DNA of 51,038 nucleotides from Acidobacteriaceae bacterium (GTDB lineage: Bacteria; Acidobacteriota; Terriglobia; Terriglobales; Acidobacteriaceae): assembly GCA_003151155.1 (NCBI GenBank), contig PLWX01000186.1:1-51038 (forward strand), written 5' to 3'. The translations under genes and the position numbers were made by a program. A model generated the notes under the pieces. The model was not told where the DNA came from, searched no databases, and saw only the letters and a program-made list of their open reading frames with translations. Shown here one piece after another: positions 6,768 to 15,492 of this stretch (the first letter of the stretch is position 1; each line of letters begins with the position of its first letter).

Positions 6768-8246
6768 ATGGCTGCCTTGTGGGCGCCGGTCGCGGCACAA
6801 CAGCCGCAGAGCAAAGCTACGCTCGACAGCAGCGAGGCGCTGTTTGCGCTGATGGCGGCGGTGAACAACTGCGGCTACAACGACGAGGTGGGAACCTCGG
6901 CTCCGGTGCGCGCCAAAGTTCGCGGCGAAGTGGACGCTGCGCTGGCGAACAATGAAAAGGCAGCGGCAGTCCAGAAAGATGTTTGCTCGTTTTACCGTGA
7001 CCACCAAACGGGAGACACGCCGCGCACGATCTCAGCGTACTTGTCGCTGGGAATCCTGTTGAATGATCCACCGAAGTTCGGAACGAAGATGCCGGAATCG
7101 GATTTGCCGCCGGACGCGTCGTTTGTGCTGGGCATCGTTTCCCCGCTGCAACGCATGTATGAAGAGGCAAACCTGCACGCCATCTGGCTGAAGAACAAGC
7201 CGCAGTACGATGCGTTGATCGCGCGGTATCACGAGCCGATGCGCGAGATGATCAAATCGACGGACGAATACCTGAGGCTGCAATTGAGCGGCTATGCGGG
7301 ACGTTCGTACACGGTGTACCTGGAGCCACTGATCGGTCCGGCGCTGGCAAACTCACGCAACTACGGCAATGACTATTACTTCATCGTTTCGCCGTCGGCG
7401 GCGAATTTGAAGATGAAGGAAATCCGCCATACGTATCTGCACTTCATTTTGGATCCGATGGCCTATAAGCGCGGGGGCGACATGAACCGCATTCGCCCGC
7501 TGCTGCTGTCCATCCAGAATGCGCCGGTGGGTGACGATTTCAAGCGGGACCCTACGCTGCTGGTAACGGAGTCGCTGATCCAGGCGATCGAGGCGCGCAC
7601 CCTGCCGGTGGAAAAAGGCCAGGAAAACCTGCGCGAGGAAGCGGTAGCGAAGTCGGAGAGCGAAGGGCTGGTGCTGACTCGATACTTCTACGACCAACTG
7701 GTGCGGTTCGAAAAGAGCGACCAGGGACTGGATCAAGGTTACGCGGACTGGCTGCATTTTCTTGACGTGGATCGCGAGCGCAAGCACGCGCGGTCGATCA
7801 CCTTCAGCCAGCATGCCGCTCCGGAAGTGTTGCAAGCTTCTGTTCTTCACAAGGAAACGCTGCTGACGCAAGGCGAACAGGCGTTGATCAAGGGCGATAC
7901 GGATGCCGCGGAGCAGGCTGCAGATAAAGTGCTCGAGGGTCGCGAAGAAGATGCGGCGCGAGCTTACTTCCTGCTGGCGCGGGTAGCGACGATGAAGGGC
8001 GACATGGAAGGGGCCAAGAGCTACTTCTACCTGGCACTCGATCGCGGGACAGATGCGCGCACGCGGGCGTGGTCGCATATCTACCTGGGAAGGATTTTCG
8101 ATATTCAGGACAAGCGGGAAGAAGCACTCAAGCAATACAATGCGGCACTGGCCGATAACGACTCGAAAGCAGACACAACCGCAGCGGCAGAACGAGGCAT
8201 GAAGACGCCTTACGCGCCAGCGGTGAAACATCCGCAGTCGCAATAA
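6768..8246 (+). CDS. Exported tetratricopeptide-repeat protein
   Basis: The 492 residues from the ATG at 6768 start with the end of a signal peptide (WAPVAAQQ). The frame stays open upstream to 6717, and a start at CTG 6729 would add LGFIHRIAISSLV and complete a normal signal peptide; a G-rich run (GGGGG) lies just before it. The true start may therefore be non-canonical. The middle (~50-340) is helical with no named domain. The C-terminal ~100 residues show TPR pairs (for example ARAYFLLARVATMKGDMEGAKSYFYLAL and IYLGRIFDIQDKREEALKQYNAAL). TPRs bind partner proteins. It lies 43 bases before a second TPR gene, likely in one transcript. The function is unknown. Confidence 0.75.
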   Translation: MAALWAPVAAQQPQSKATLDSSEALFALMAAVNNCGYNDEVGTSAPVRAKVRGEVDAALANNEKAAAVQKDVCSFYRDHQTGDTPRTISAYLSLGILLNDPPKFGTKMPESDLPPDASFVLGIVSPLQRMYEEANLHAIWLKNKPQYDALIARYHEPMREMIKSTDEYLRLQLSGYAGRSYTVYLEPLIGPALANSRNYGNDYYFIVSPSAANLKMKEIRHTYLHFILDPMAYKRGGDMNRIRPLLLSIQNAPVGDDFKRDPTLLVTESLIQAIEARTLPVEKGQENLREEAVAKSESEGLVLTRYFYDQLVRFEKSDQGLDQGYADWLHFLDVDRERKHARSITFSQHAAPEVLQASVLHKETLLTQGEQALIKGDTDAAEQAADKVLEGREEDAARAYFLLARVATMKGDMEGAKSYFYLALDRGTDARTRAWSHIYLGRIFDIQDKREEALKQYNAALADNDSKADTTAAAERGMKTPYAPAVKHPQSQ

Positions 8247-8289
8247 TTTCTATTCCTGCATGACGCGGGGGAGCTCGGAGAACGGAACA

Positions 8290-9183
8290 ATGAAGCGTGC
8301 ATTCTTATTGATCGCAAGCCTTGCCGCCGCGAATTTTGCAGCCGCCCAGACGAATACCACCTCTACGCCTCCGGCCCAGACGGGCACGCAGCAATCGGCA
8401 CCGGCCAACGGGAATGCGGTTCCAAATTCGCCGATGCCGGCAGGACACACCAAGGGTGCTCCGCAGGCGAAAACGCAGGAAGAGTTCAAGGCTTACCAGG
8501 ACGTAGTTTCGAAAACCGACACAACCCAGATGGAGCAGGCGGCGGACGCTTTCGCGCAGAAGTTTCCGAACAGCGATTTGCGAGTGGTGCTGTATAACGC
8601 GCTGATGAACACGTATCGCAATGGGGGCGCGACGGACCGGGCGATTGCAGCGGGCCGGAAGGCACTGGCGATCGATCCGACGGACCCGGTTCCGAACGTA
8701 ATGGTGGCGCTGTCGCTGGCGCAATCGACGCGCGACACCGATCTCGATAAAGATGACCGGCTGAATGAAGCGGCGAAAGATGCGCAGCGCGCCATCGACA
8801 ACGTGGATACGGGGATGGCGATTCCGCCGAACACGCCTCCGGAAAAAGTGCAGGCGGCGAAGAACAGCATCACGCAAATGGCCTACGAGACGGAAGGCAC
8901 GGTGGCGATGCTGAAGAAGGATTATCCGGCGGCGGAAGCGGCCTTCCGCAAGGGGCTGGACGTCAACAAAGCAGAGCCGGACGGCGTTCTCTACCTGCGA
9001 CTGGCGATCGCGCTCGATAATCAGAAGAAATATCCGGAGGCGATGGAAGCCACGGAGATGGCAATTAAATACAACCAAGCGGGCAGCGAAGCACAGAACC
9101 TGGCAACCCAGGAGAAGACGCGGCTGCAGAAGCTGACCGGAAGCACACCCCCGGCGGCTACGCCTGCGCCAACCGCGCAATAA
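8290..9183 (+). CDS. Exported TPR protein with low-complexity N-terminus
   Basis: The protein of 297 residues has a signal peptide (MKRAFLLIASLAAANFAAAQ) followed by a Pro/Gln/Thr-rich linker (~20-65). TPR-like helix pairs follow, such as GGATDRAIAAGRKALAIDPTDP and DYPAAEAAFRKGLDVNKAEPDGVLYLRLAIALDNQKKYPEAMEATEMAI. I start at the ATG at 8290, since the ATG at 8260 would put ten polar residues before the signal peptide. It follows the other TPR gene closely and both proteins are probably periplasmic scaffolds. No enzymatic motif is seen. Confidence 0.78.
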   Translation: MKRAFLLIASLAAANFAAAQTNTTSTPPAQTGTQQSAPANGNAVPNSPMPAGHTKGAPQAKTQEEFKAYQDVVSKTDTTQMEQAADAFAQKFPNSDLRVVLYNALMNTYRNGGATDRAIAAGRKALAIDPTDPVPNVMVALSLAQSTRDTDLDKDDRLNEAAKDAQRAIDNVDTGMAIPPNTPPEKVQAAKNSITQMAYETEGTVAMLKKDYPAAEAAFRKGLDVNKAEPDGVLYLRLAIALDNQKKYPEAMEATEMAIKYNQAGSEAQNLATQEKTRLQKLTGSTPPAATPAPTAQ

Positions 9184-9237
9184 CATTGCGGATCTAAAAT
9201 TTCGGCAATCGACGGGATCGATGATCCGGCACTACCC

Positions 9238-10053
9238 ATGACGAAGACACGCGAGACCGTTGCGCTGGAGAAGGCGCTCGACCACAAATTCGAGAACCCG
9301 GAACTGCTGGAGCGAGCGCTAACGCACAGTTCATACGCGCGGGAACTGCGCGATCATGCGCATGCGGATGGCGATCCGATGGACAACGAGCAATTCGAGT
9401 TCATCGGGGATTCGGTGCTGGCCTTCGTGACCAGCCAGGAGTTGGTGAAGCGCTTTCCCCACTTCCAGGAAGGCGAGCTCTCGAAGCTTCGGGCGTATCT
9501 CGTCAGCGCGCGGCACCTGGTGCAACCGGCGCGCAATCTCGACTTAGGCAAATACCTTCGGCTGGGACGCGGCGAAGAACGCAGCGGTGGACGCAACAAG
9601 AGCGCGATCCTGGTGGATGCACTGGAAGCAGTCATAGCGGCGATCTACCAGGACGGCGGGTTGCGAGCTGCGCATAAGTTCATCCTGCGGGAGATCTTGC
9701 GACCGGAGTTGAAACGGATTGAATTGGAGCACGGAGACGAACTCCCAGTTACGGACTACAAATCTGCATTGCAGGAACAAGCGCACGCCGCAGGACGTAA
9801 ACGAGTGGTGTACGCGCTGGTGAAAGAAGAAGGGCCGGAGCACCGCAAAACCTTCACGATCGAGGCGCGGGTGTTCGGGAATTCCACGGAGGAGCCGGAG
9901 TTCGTGGGGAGAGCGGAAGGGCCGACGAAAAAGCGAGCCGAACAGACGGCGGCGCGACATGCGTTGCAATATGTGGAATCGCTGGGGCAGGAAAAAGCCA
10001 CGCCGCAAGCGAAAAAATCGGCAGGGACCCCGAAGCCGGCGCTATCCGAATGA
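9238..10053 (+). CDS. rnc: Ribonuclease III
   Basis: RNase III cuts double-stranded RNA during rRNA and mRNA maturation. The endonuclease domain (~1-160) carries the family signature NEQFEFIGDSVL and the second acidic site DALEAVIAAIYQDGG. The double-stranded-RNA binding domain (~170-240) shows DYKSALQEQAHA and GPTKKRAEQTAARHALQ. At 271 residues it is slightly longer than usual because of a polar C-terminal tail (~243-271). Its stop codon overlaps the start of the signal peptidase gene (ATGA). An rnc-lepB pairing is common in bacteria. It opens the long operon that runs to hisC. Confidence 0.96.
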   Translation: MTKTRETVALEKALDHKFENPELLERALTHSSYARELRDHAHADGDPMDNEQFEFIGDSVLAFVTSQELVKRFPHFQEGELSKLRAYLVSARHLVQPARNLDLGKYLRLGRGEERSGGRNKSAILVDALEAVIAAIYQDGGLRAAHKFILREILRPELKRIELEHGDELPVTDYKSALQEQAHAAGRKRVVYALVKEEGPEHRKTFTIEARVFGNSTEEPEFVGRAEGPTKKRAEQTAARHALQYVESLGQEKATPQAKKSAGTPKPALSE

Positions 10054-10871
10054 ATGAACCGCATGAACAAGCGCCCGCCGGGCAAATCCCGGAGTTGGAA
10101 CCAACCCCACCGGCAACTCCCGCCGCGCCTGTAGTAAAGCAAAAAAAGTTAGTGGACTCGGGGACGTTGGGGACAATCCAGTCGCTGATGGGGACGATCA
10201 CGATCGCCGTGTTTGTAATCACGTTCATCGTGCAGGCGTTCACGATCCCATCGGAGTCCATGGAGAAGACCTTGTTGATCGGCGATTACCTGCTGGTGGA
10301 CAAGGCGCACTTCGGCACTGGGTGGGGGCGGCTGTTCATGCCCTACCAGAAGATCAAGCGGAAGGAGATTGTGGTGTTCCGCTACCCGGTTCATCCGTCG
10401 ATGTACTTCGTGAAACGGGTAATTGGACTGCCGGGGGACCGGATACGGCTGATCAATAAACGCGTCTATATCAATGGCGTGCCGCTCGATGAAAATTACG
10501 TGGTGTACAGCAAGCCGTTCGACGCGTATCGCGATAATTTCCCCGATGGGCCGCGGTGGTCGTTCGACATCGATGCGCACTGGGGCATTGAGTTTCACCG
10601 GTTGATGGAAGACAAGCAACTCATCGTTCCGCAGGATTGTTACTTCGTGATGGGTGACAATCGCGACGACAGCTCGGATAGCCGGTATTGGGGATTCGTG
10701 CCGCGCGAGAACGTGGTGGGGCGTCCGCTGCTGATCTACTTCTCGATGCGTGCGGGCGAGATGCAACCGCCGGCAACGGGCCTGGGTGATAAACTTTTGA
10801 ATCTGGCCGTGCGCTTCGAACATGCTTTCCAGGACATTCGCTGGAAGCGCGTTGTGCGGCTGGTGCAGTAG
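10050..10871 (+). CDS. lepB: Signal peptidase I (first copy)
   Basis: This 273-residue enzyme removes signal peptides from proteins crossing the cytoplasmic membrane. A cytosolic Pro-rich start is followed by one transmembrane helix (~55-72, ITIAVFVITFIVQAF). The catalytic serine lies in IPSESMEKTL, followed by GDYLLVDK. The general-base lysine lies in YFVKRVIGLPGDRI. The last conserved box is GDNRDDSSDSRYWGFV. All S26 motifs are present. It overlaps rnc by 4 bases and is followed 15 bases later by a second copy of the same family. Confidence 0.95.
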   Translation: MNEPHEQAPAGQIPELEPTPPATPAAPVVKQKKLVDSGTLGTIQSLMGTITIAVFVITFIVQAFTIPSESMEKTLLIGDYLLVDKAHFGTGWGRLFMPYQKIKRKEIVVFRYPVHPSMYFVKRVIGLPGDRIRLINKRVYINGVPLDENYVVYSKPFDAYRDNFPDGPRWSFDIDAHWGIEFHRLMEDKQLIVPQDCYFVMGDNRDDSSDSRYWGFVPRENVVGRPLLIYFSMRAGEMQPPATGLGDKLLNLAVRFEHAFQDIRWKRVVRLVQ

Positions 10872-10886
10872 AGATTGCAGTCCCTT

Positions 10887-11675
10887 ATGAGCCCGAAAAC
10901 GATCGAAAAAACAGAAGCAATTTCGCAGCCGGAAAAGAAAAAAGAGACGACCGCCGAATTTATTTCGTCGATGGCGGTGGTGCTCGTGACCGGACTATTC
11001 ATTATTACGTTCTGCATGCAGGCGTTTGAGATCCCTTCGGGCTCGATGATCAAGACCCTGCTGATCGGCGACCATCTGTTCGTGGACCGCGCGCTGCTTG
11101 CGCCCAAGACGAAGTGGATGCCGCTGATTCCCTACCAGCAGCTGCACCATCGCGACATCGTAGTGTTCGTGTCGCCGGCACAACCGGGGCTTTACCTGGT
11201 GAAGCGCGTGATCGGACTGCCGGGCGACAAGCTCCACCTGCGGGATGGGGTGGTGTATGTAAACGGACAGGCGCAGAACGAGCCGTACAAGTTTGAAGAT
11301 CCGGATCCGAACGTGCGCCACTTGCCGTATGCGATGAACTTCCCTTCCGTGCCGCCGGATGATTCGGTGTCGTTGACGCAGGAGTGGCACCTTACGCTGA
11401 GTTCGCATATCCAGGGGGACGACCTGGTGGTGCCCGAGGACAGCTACTTCGCAATGGGCGACAACCGCGAGAACAGCTGGGACAGCCGATTCTGGGGATT
11501 CATTCCGAAAGAAAACCTGATCGGGCGTCCGATGTTTATCTATTGGTCGTTTGACACACCGGCGGACCAGTACAGCAAGCAGGACATCGGGGACCGGGTT
11601 AGTTTCATCTTCCACATCGTGCTTCATTTCTTCGACCAGACGCGATGGTCGCGGATGTTCAGGCTGGTGCGCTGA
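10887..11675 (+). CDS. lepB: Signal peptidase I (second, tandem copy)
   Basis: A paralogue of the preceding gene, 262 residues from the ATG at 10887; a TTG at 10875 is a less likely start. One N-terminal membrane helix precedes the S26 boxes: catalytic Ser in IPSGSMIKTLLIGDHLFVDR, Lys in YLVKRVIGLPGDKL, and GDNRENSWDSRFWGFI. Between boxes D and E it has a longer insertion (~140-190) than typical minimal enzymes. All catalytic residues are intact, so both copies should be active. The stop codon shares one base with the next start (TGATG). Two enzymes may divide substrates between them; that is an inference. Confidence 0.93.
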   Translation: MSPKTIEKTEAISQPEKKKETTAEFISSMAVVLVTGLFIITFCMQAFEIPSGSMIKTLLIGDHLFVDRALLAPKTKWMPLIPYQQLHHRDIVVFVSPAQPGLYLVKRVIGLPGDKLHLRDGVVYVNGQAQNEPYKFEDPDPNVRHLPYAMNFPSVPPDDSVSLTQEWHLTLSSHIQGDDLVVPEDSYFAMGDNRENSWDSRFWGFIPKENLIGRPMFIYWSFDTPADQYSKQDIGDRVSFIFHIVLHFFDQTRWSRMFRLVR

Positions 11676-14212
11676 TGTCCCAGCGCAGCCCGAGAAAGGT
11701 TATGCTGGCGATCGTCGTCAGCATTCTTCTCGGAATCTTTTTACCTCCGCTGATTAACGTCAATCGCTATCGCTCGGAAGTGGCAAGTTCCCTGAGTGCG
11801 GCAGTCGGTCGACCGGTGACGGTAGGCCATGTTGAATTGCGACTGCTGCCACAGCCGGGATTCGATCTGCGCAATGTTGAGGTCGGGGATGATCCTTCCA
11901 TAAGTGCGGAATATTTTCTGCACGCGGATGAAGTTACGGCGTACCTGCGGTTGAGTTCGCTGTGGCGCGGACGACTGGAGATCGCGCGGCTGAGCTTGAC
12001 CGATCCGAGTTTGAACCTGGTGCGCGCGAGCGACGGGCGCTGGAATCTCGAGACCCTGCTTTCACGCACTGCACAGATTCCAACCGCACCAACCGCACAG
12101 GCTCATTTCGAAAGCCAACGGCGGCGGTTCCCTTACATCGAGGCGACGGGCGGGCGAATCAATTTCAAATCCGGGCTGGAAAAACGAGCATTCACGTTTA
12201 CCGAAGCGGACTTCGCGTTGTGGCTGGAGGCGGAGAACGTTTGGAACATGCGGCTCGAGGCGCGCCCGTTTCGCGTGGACACGCGGGTAACGGATACGGG
12301 CTCGGTGAAGATGGAAGGCTCGTTCCAGCGAAACTCGACCCTGCGCTATACGCCGATGAAGATCAGTATTAATTGGCGTGACGGGCAACTGGGGCAGATG
12401 ACGAAGCTACTCACGGGACGCGACCGCGGCTGGCGGGGCTCGACGACGCTGAGCATCGTCGGGGCGGGAACGCCCGCGGACCTGGCGCTTACCAGCGATG
12501 TACGGGTGGATGACTTTCGGCGCTATGACATTTTTGGTGGAGGCGGCACGATGCGATTGCTGGCGCACTGCACCAGTCATTATTCTGCCGCTCAAGAGAA
12601 GTTAACGGACGTGGATTGCAAGGGGCCAGTGGGTGGAGGCGCGGTGGAATTGAGCGGCACCGTGGAGCGGTTCGGTGGTCCGCTCTACGAATTGAATGTG
12701 GTGGGCCGCAATGTGTCGCTCAACAGCGTGATGGGGTTTGTACGTCATGCGAAACGAGACCTTCCGGAAGACCTGAGCGCCACAGGAACGACAGACTTCG
12801 CATTCAAGGCGCGTAAGGCTTCAGAAAAAACGATGTGGTCCGGTGGCGGTACGACGGAGGAACTGGTGCTGCATTCGCAGGCACTTGGCCCCGACCTGAC
12901 GATCGGCGCTCTGCATTACCAGATCGCGCCGCGAACGGCGGAGAAAACCAAGCGGGTGATGCGACATGCCAATATTGGGCCGACATCAGCACAGGCGGAA
13001 GAGATAGATGAGTTTCGATTGGCGATTGGGGCATTTGGTCTGCAATTGGGCGCGATTGCTCCTACTTCGGCGCAGGCTGTGGTCAGCGATGGAGGATTCA
13101 CCATCGGCTTCGCTGGCGATGCGGACTTAGCGCGCGCGCTGCAGGTAGCACGAGCGCTGGGCATCGGAACACCGCGAGTTGCGGCCAATGGAGCAGCCAA
13201 GCTCGACTTTCGCGTAGAGGGCCATTGGACAGGCTTTGAAGCACCGACGCTGACAGGTATCGCACAGGTCAAGAACGCGCAGGCGGATATTCCTGGGGTC
13301 ATCGAGACCATGCAAGTCAGTTCGGCGTTGGTGACCATCGACGCGAAGTCGCTGACGCTGCAGAATGTGGCCGCGAGTTTTGCGAAAGGTCCGAACTTCA
13401 CGGGATCGGTTACAGTGCTTCGCAACTGTAGCGCGCCTTGTCCGATTAAGTTCGCGGTGCATGCCGACGAGCTCTCACCGGAGCGGCTGAACCAGTTATT
13501 CAATCCGAAGCTACGCAGCCGCCCCTGGTACAACTTTTTCATGCCGCATCCGGAAGACAAAGCGAATCCGCTGCCGAGCGCCGAGGCGGTGGGTGGTTTC
13601 GGAATCGAACGCTGGAAACTGGGATCGATTGTGGCAACACATGTAAGCGGCGGAGTGAAGATCGCCGCGGAACATGCAACCGTAACGAACCTGCACGCGG
13701 ACGTGTTGGGCGGTCAACACAGTGGAGAATGGGAAGCGGACTTTTCTGGATCGAAACCCGTGTTCGCGGGAAAGGGAAAACTCGCACATGCCAACCTTTC
13801 GCTGGTGGCAGCAGCGATGCAGGATCCCTGGGCGACCGGAACGGCGGATTTAAACTATCAGATCAAGATGACAGGAATGTCGCGGAGCGACCTGCGAAGT
13901 TCCGCAAGCGGCATTGGCGACTTTTCGCTGCGCGATGGAACCCTGCGCCGCATGGGACTGGACAACAAGGCAGGTACGCTGAAGGTGACGAAGTTCGAGG
14001 GAGCGATCGAGCTACGCGACGGAAACTTTGTGTTTAACGACGCGAAACTTCAGTCGGGGAACGTGGTTTATACGCTGCAAGGGACAGCCACGTGGGCGCG
14101 CGAATTGAACTTCAAACTGACAGACAATCAACATGCGTTCGCGCTCTCGGGCACGATCGAAAAACCCGAGGTGCAACAGGCTCCTGCCACCGAGGCCGCG
14201 TTGAAACCATGA
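11675..14212 (+). CDS. AsmA-family membrane protein
   Basis: The 845-residue protein starts with a membrane anchor (~10-30, MLAIVVSILLGIFLPPLI) followed by the AsmA N-terminal pattern (INVNRYR..VASSLSAAVGRPVTVGHVELRLLPQPGFDLRNVEVGD). The rest is a long beta-rich repeat body of the type now linked to lipid transfer between membranes, and the C-terminal part (~700-830) repeats the AsmA_2-like pattern (GTADLNYQIKMTG, GDFSLRDGTLRRM). I chose the ATG at 11675, which overlaps the stop of lepB; the frame extends upstream to 11645 but inside lepB. It is coupled by ATGA to the small secreted protein that follows. A role in outer-membrane lipid traffic is inferred from the family. Confidence 0.88.
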   Translation: MSQRSPRKVMLAIVVSILLGIFLPPLINVNRYRSEVASSLSAAVGRPVTVGHVELRLLPQPGFDLRNVEVGDDPSISAEYFLHADEVTAYLRLSSLWRGRLEIARLSLTDPSLNLVRASDGRWNLETLLSRTAQIPTAPTAQAHFESQRRRFPYIEATGGRINFKSGLEKRAFTFTEADFALWLEAENVWNMRLEARPFRVDTRVTDTGSVKMEGSFQRNSTLRYTPMKISINWRDGQLGQMTKLLTGRDRGWRGSTTLSIVGAGTPADLALTSDVRVDDFRRYDIFGGGGTMRLLAHCTSHYSAAQEKLTDVDCKGPVGGGAVELSGTVERFGGPLYELNVVGRNVSLNSVMGFVRHAKRDLPEDLSATGTTDFAFKARKASEKTMWSGGGTTEELVLHSQALGPDLTIGALHYQIAPRTAEKTKRVMRHANIGPTSAQAEEIDEFRLAIGAFGLQLGAIAPTSAQAVVSDGGFTIGFAGDADLARALQVARALGIGTPRVAANGAAKLDFRVEGHWTGFEAPTLTGIAQVKNAQADIPGVIETMQVSSALVTIDAKSLTLQNVAASFAKGPNFTGSVTVLRNCSAPCPIKFAVHADELSPERLNQLFNPKLRSRPWYNFFMPHPEDKANPLPSAEAVGGFGIERWKLGSIVATHVSGGVKIAAEHATVTNLHADVLGGQHSGEWEADFSGSKPVFAGKGKLAHANLSLVAAAMQDPWATGTADLNYQIKMTGMSRSDLRSSASGIGDFSLRDGTLRRMGLDNKAGTLKVTKFEGAIELRDGNFVFNDAKLQSGNVVYTLQGTATWARELNFKLTDNQHAFALSGTIEKPEVQQAPATEAALKP

Positions 14213-14778
14213 AGATCGGATTTATCCTGTTGCTGCTGGTGGCCTCCGCCACTGCCCAAAACAACGCGCAACATAGCGCCGAGTATCGAAGCGCGGATCG
14301 CAAGATCGCGGCCATGGACGCGTACGACGCGGGCGCATCGCGAGCGGGACGCGTGACCGTGCTTACCGACGCCGAGATGAATGCATTCTTCGCCGAGGGC
14401 GGAGTGAAGTGGCCGGACGGCGTAAGCGATGTGAAGATCGACGATCAGCCGGCAGTGGTCAATGGGTCAGGCCAGGTAGATTTCGACAAAGTCACGGCCA
14501 AGAACCGATCGAGCAATCCGATGCTTGCGCTATTCAGCGGCGTGCACACGGTGCGGGTGACGGCACAACTCATGGGGATCAAAGGGCGTGCGTCGGTGAA
14601 GGTACAATCGGTGTCGCTGGATGGACTGGAAATCCCGCGCATGGCCCTGGAATTTTTCATTGAGAAGTACCTGCAACCGAAGTATCCCGAGGCAGACCTG
14701 GACACAACGTTCGGGATGCCGGACCGCATCGATTCTGCGATCGTGGGGGACCACCAGATCACGATTACGCAGCGGTAG
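14209..14778 (+). CDS. Small secreted protein of unknown function, coupled to AsmA
   Basis: The 189 residues begin with a clear signal peptide (MKIGFILLLLVASATAQ) and continue as a mixed beta-strand/helix protein with no domain I can name. The C-terminal half contains VSLDGLEIPRMALEFFIEKYLQPKYPEADL and an ending DRIDSAIVGDHQITITQR. The ATG at 14209 overlaps the AsmA stop codon (ATGA), so the two are co-translated, and the protein may work with the AsmA protein in the envelope. The ORF extends upstream to 14092 inside AsmA, but that start would remove the signal peptide from the N-terminus. Confidence 0.75.
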   Translation: MKIGFILLLLVASATAQNNAQHSAEYRSADRKIAAMDAYDAGASRAGRVTVLTDAEMNAFFAEGGVKWPDGVSDVKIDDQPAVVNGSGQVDFDKVTAKNRSSNPMLALFSGVHTVRVTAQLMGIKGRASVKVQSVSLDGLEIPRMALEFFIEKYLQPKYPEADLDTTFGMPDRIDSAIVGDHQITITQR

Positions 14779-14847
14779 TTTGGCCCTTAAGCGCAGGGCA
14801 AACCCTCGGAATTCCGCCACTTCCGCGTGTTAGTATCGAAGCAGGTC

Positions 14848-15492
14848 ATGTCTCAGCGCGTAGGCGAGATTTTCTTCCAACTGGTCGCATTTCTCTTCGC
14901 AATCAGCTTCCACGAGGCGGCACACGCGTGGACAGCAGCGCGTTGTGGCGACCCTACGGCGAAAATGCTGGGCCGCATCACGCTGAATCCGCTGCGGCAT
15001 ATCGATCCGTTCGGCACGCTGCTGCTACCGCTGATCGGAATGTTGTCGGGAATCGGGTTTATCGGGTGGGCGAGGCCCACGCCGGTGGATCCGCGAAATT
15101 TCAGACGCCCGGTGGCCGATGACGTTCTGGTTTCCTTGGCGGGACCTGCCAGCAACATTTTGCTGGTATTGATCTTCGGTGTGATTCTCAAGGTCTACTT
15201 AATAACGAAAGGTCCCGGAGCGCCCGGTGCGGCAGCGGAGCCCTTAGTGTTGTTGCTGTTTTTCTCGGTCGAGATCAACGTGATACTGGCGATCTTTAAC
15301 ATGATCCCGGTACCTCCGCTGGATGGAAGCCACGTGCTACGACACATGCTGCGGGGATCCGCGTTGGACACCTATGACAAAGTTGGAACTTACGGCCTGA
15401 TGCTGTTGTTCATCGCGAATTGGTATTTCAACTTTCTCGGATTCTTGTTCCGGCCTGCGTATGCGTTGGTCGACCGGATTTTCTTATCGTAA
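14848..15492 (+). CDS. Site-2 protease family (M50) membrane metalloprotease
   Basis: This 214-residue protein has the compact rhomboid-sized M50 layout. The zinc motif HEAAH lies in the first helix (FAISFHEAAHAWTA), and the third ligand region reads NMIPVPPLDGSHVL (~residues 150-165), as in intramembrane site-2 proteases. About five hydrophobic segments are visible. Members of this subgroup are often annotated only as site-2 protease family; the substrate is unknown. The ATG at 14848 is preferred to the GTG at 14827. The stop TAA overlaps the ATG of trpS (TAATG). Confidence 0.9.
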   Translation: MSQRVGEIFFQLVAFLFAISFHEAAHAWTAARCGDPTAKMLGRITLNPLRHIDPFGTLLLPLIGMLSGIGFIGWARPTPVDPRNFRRPVADDVLVSLAGPASNILLVLIFGVILKVYLITKGPGAPGAAAEPLVLLLFFSVEINVILAIFNMIPVPPLDGSHVLRHMLRGSALDTYDKVGTYGLMLLFIANWYFNFLGFLFRPAYALVDRIFLS

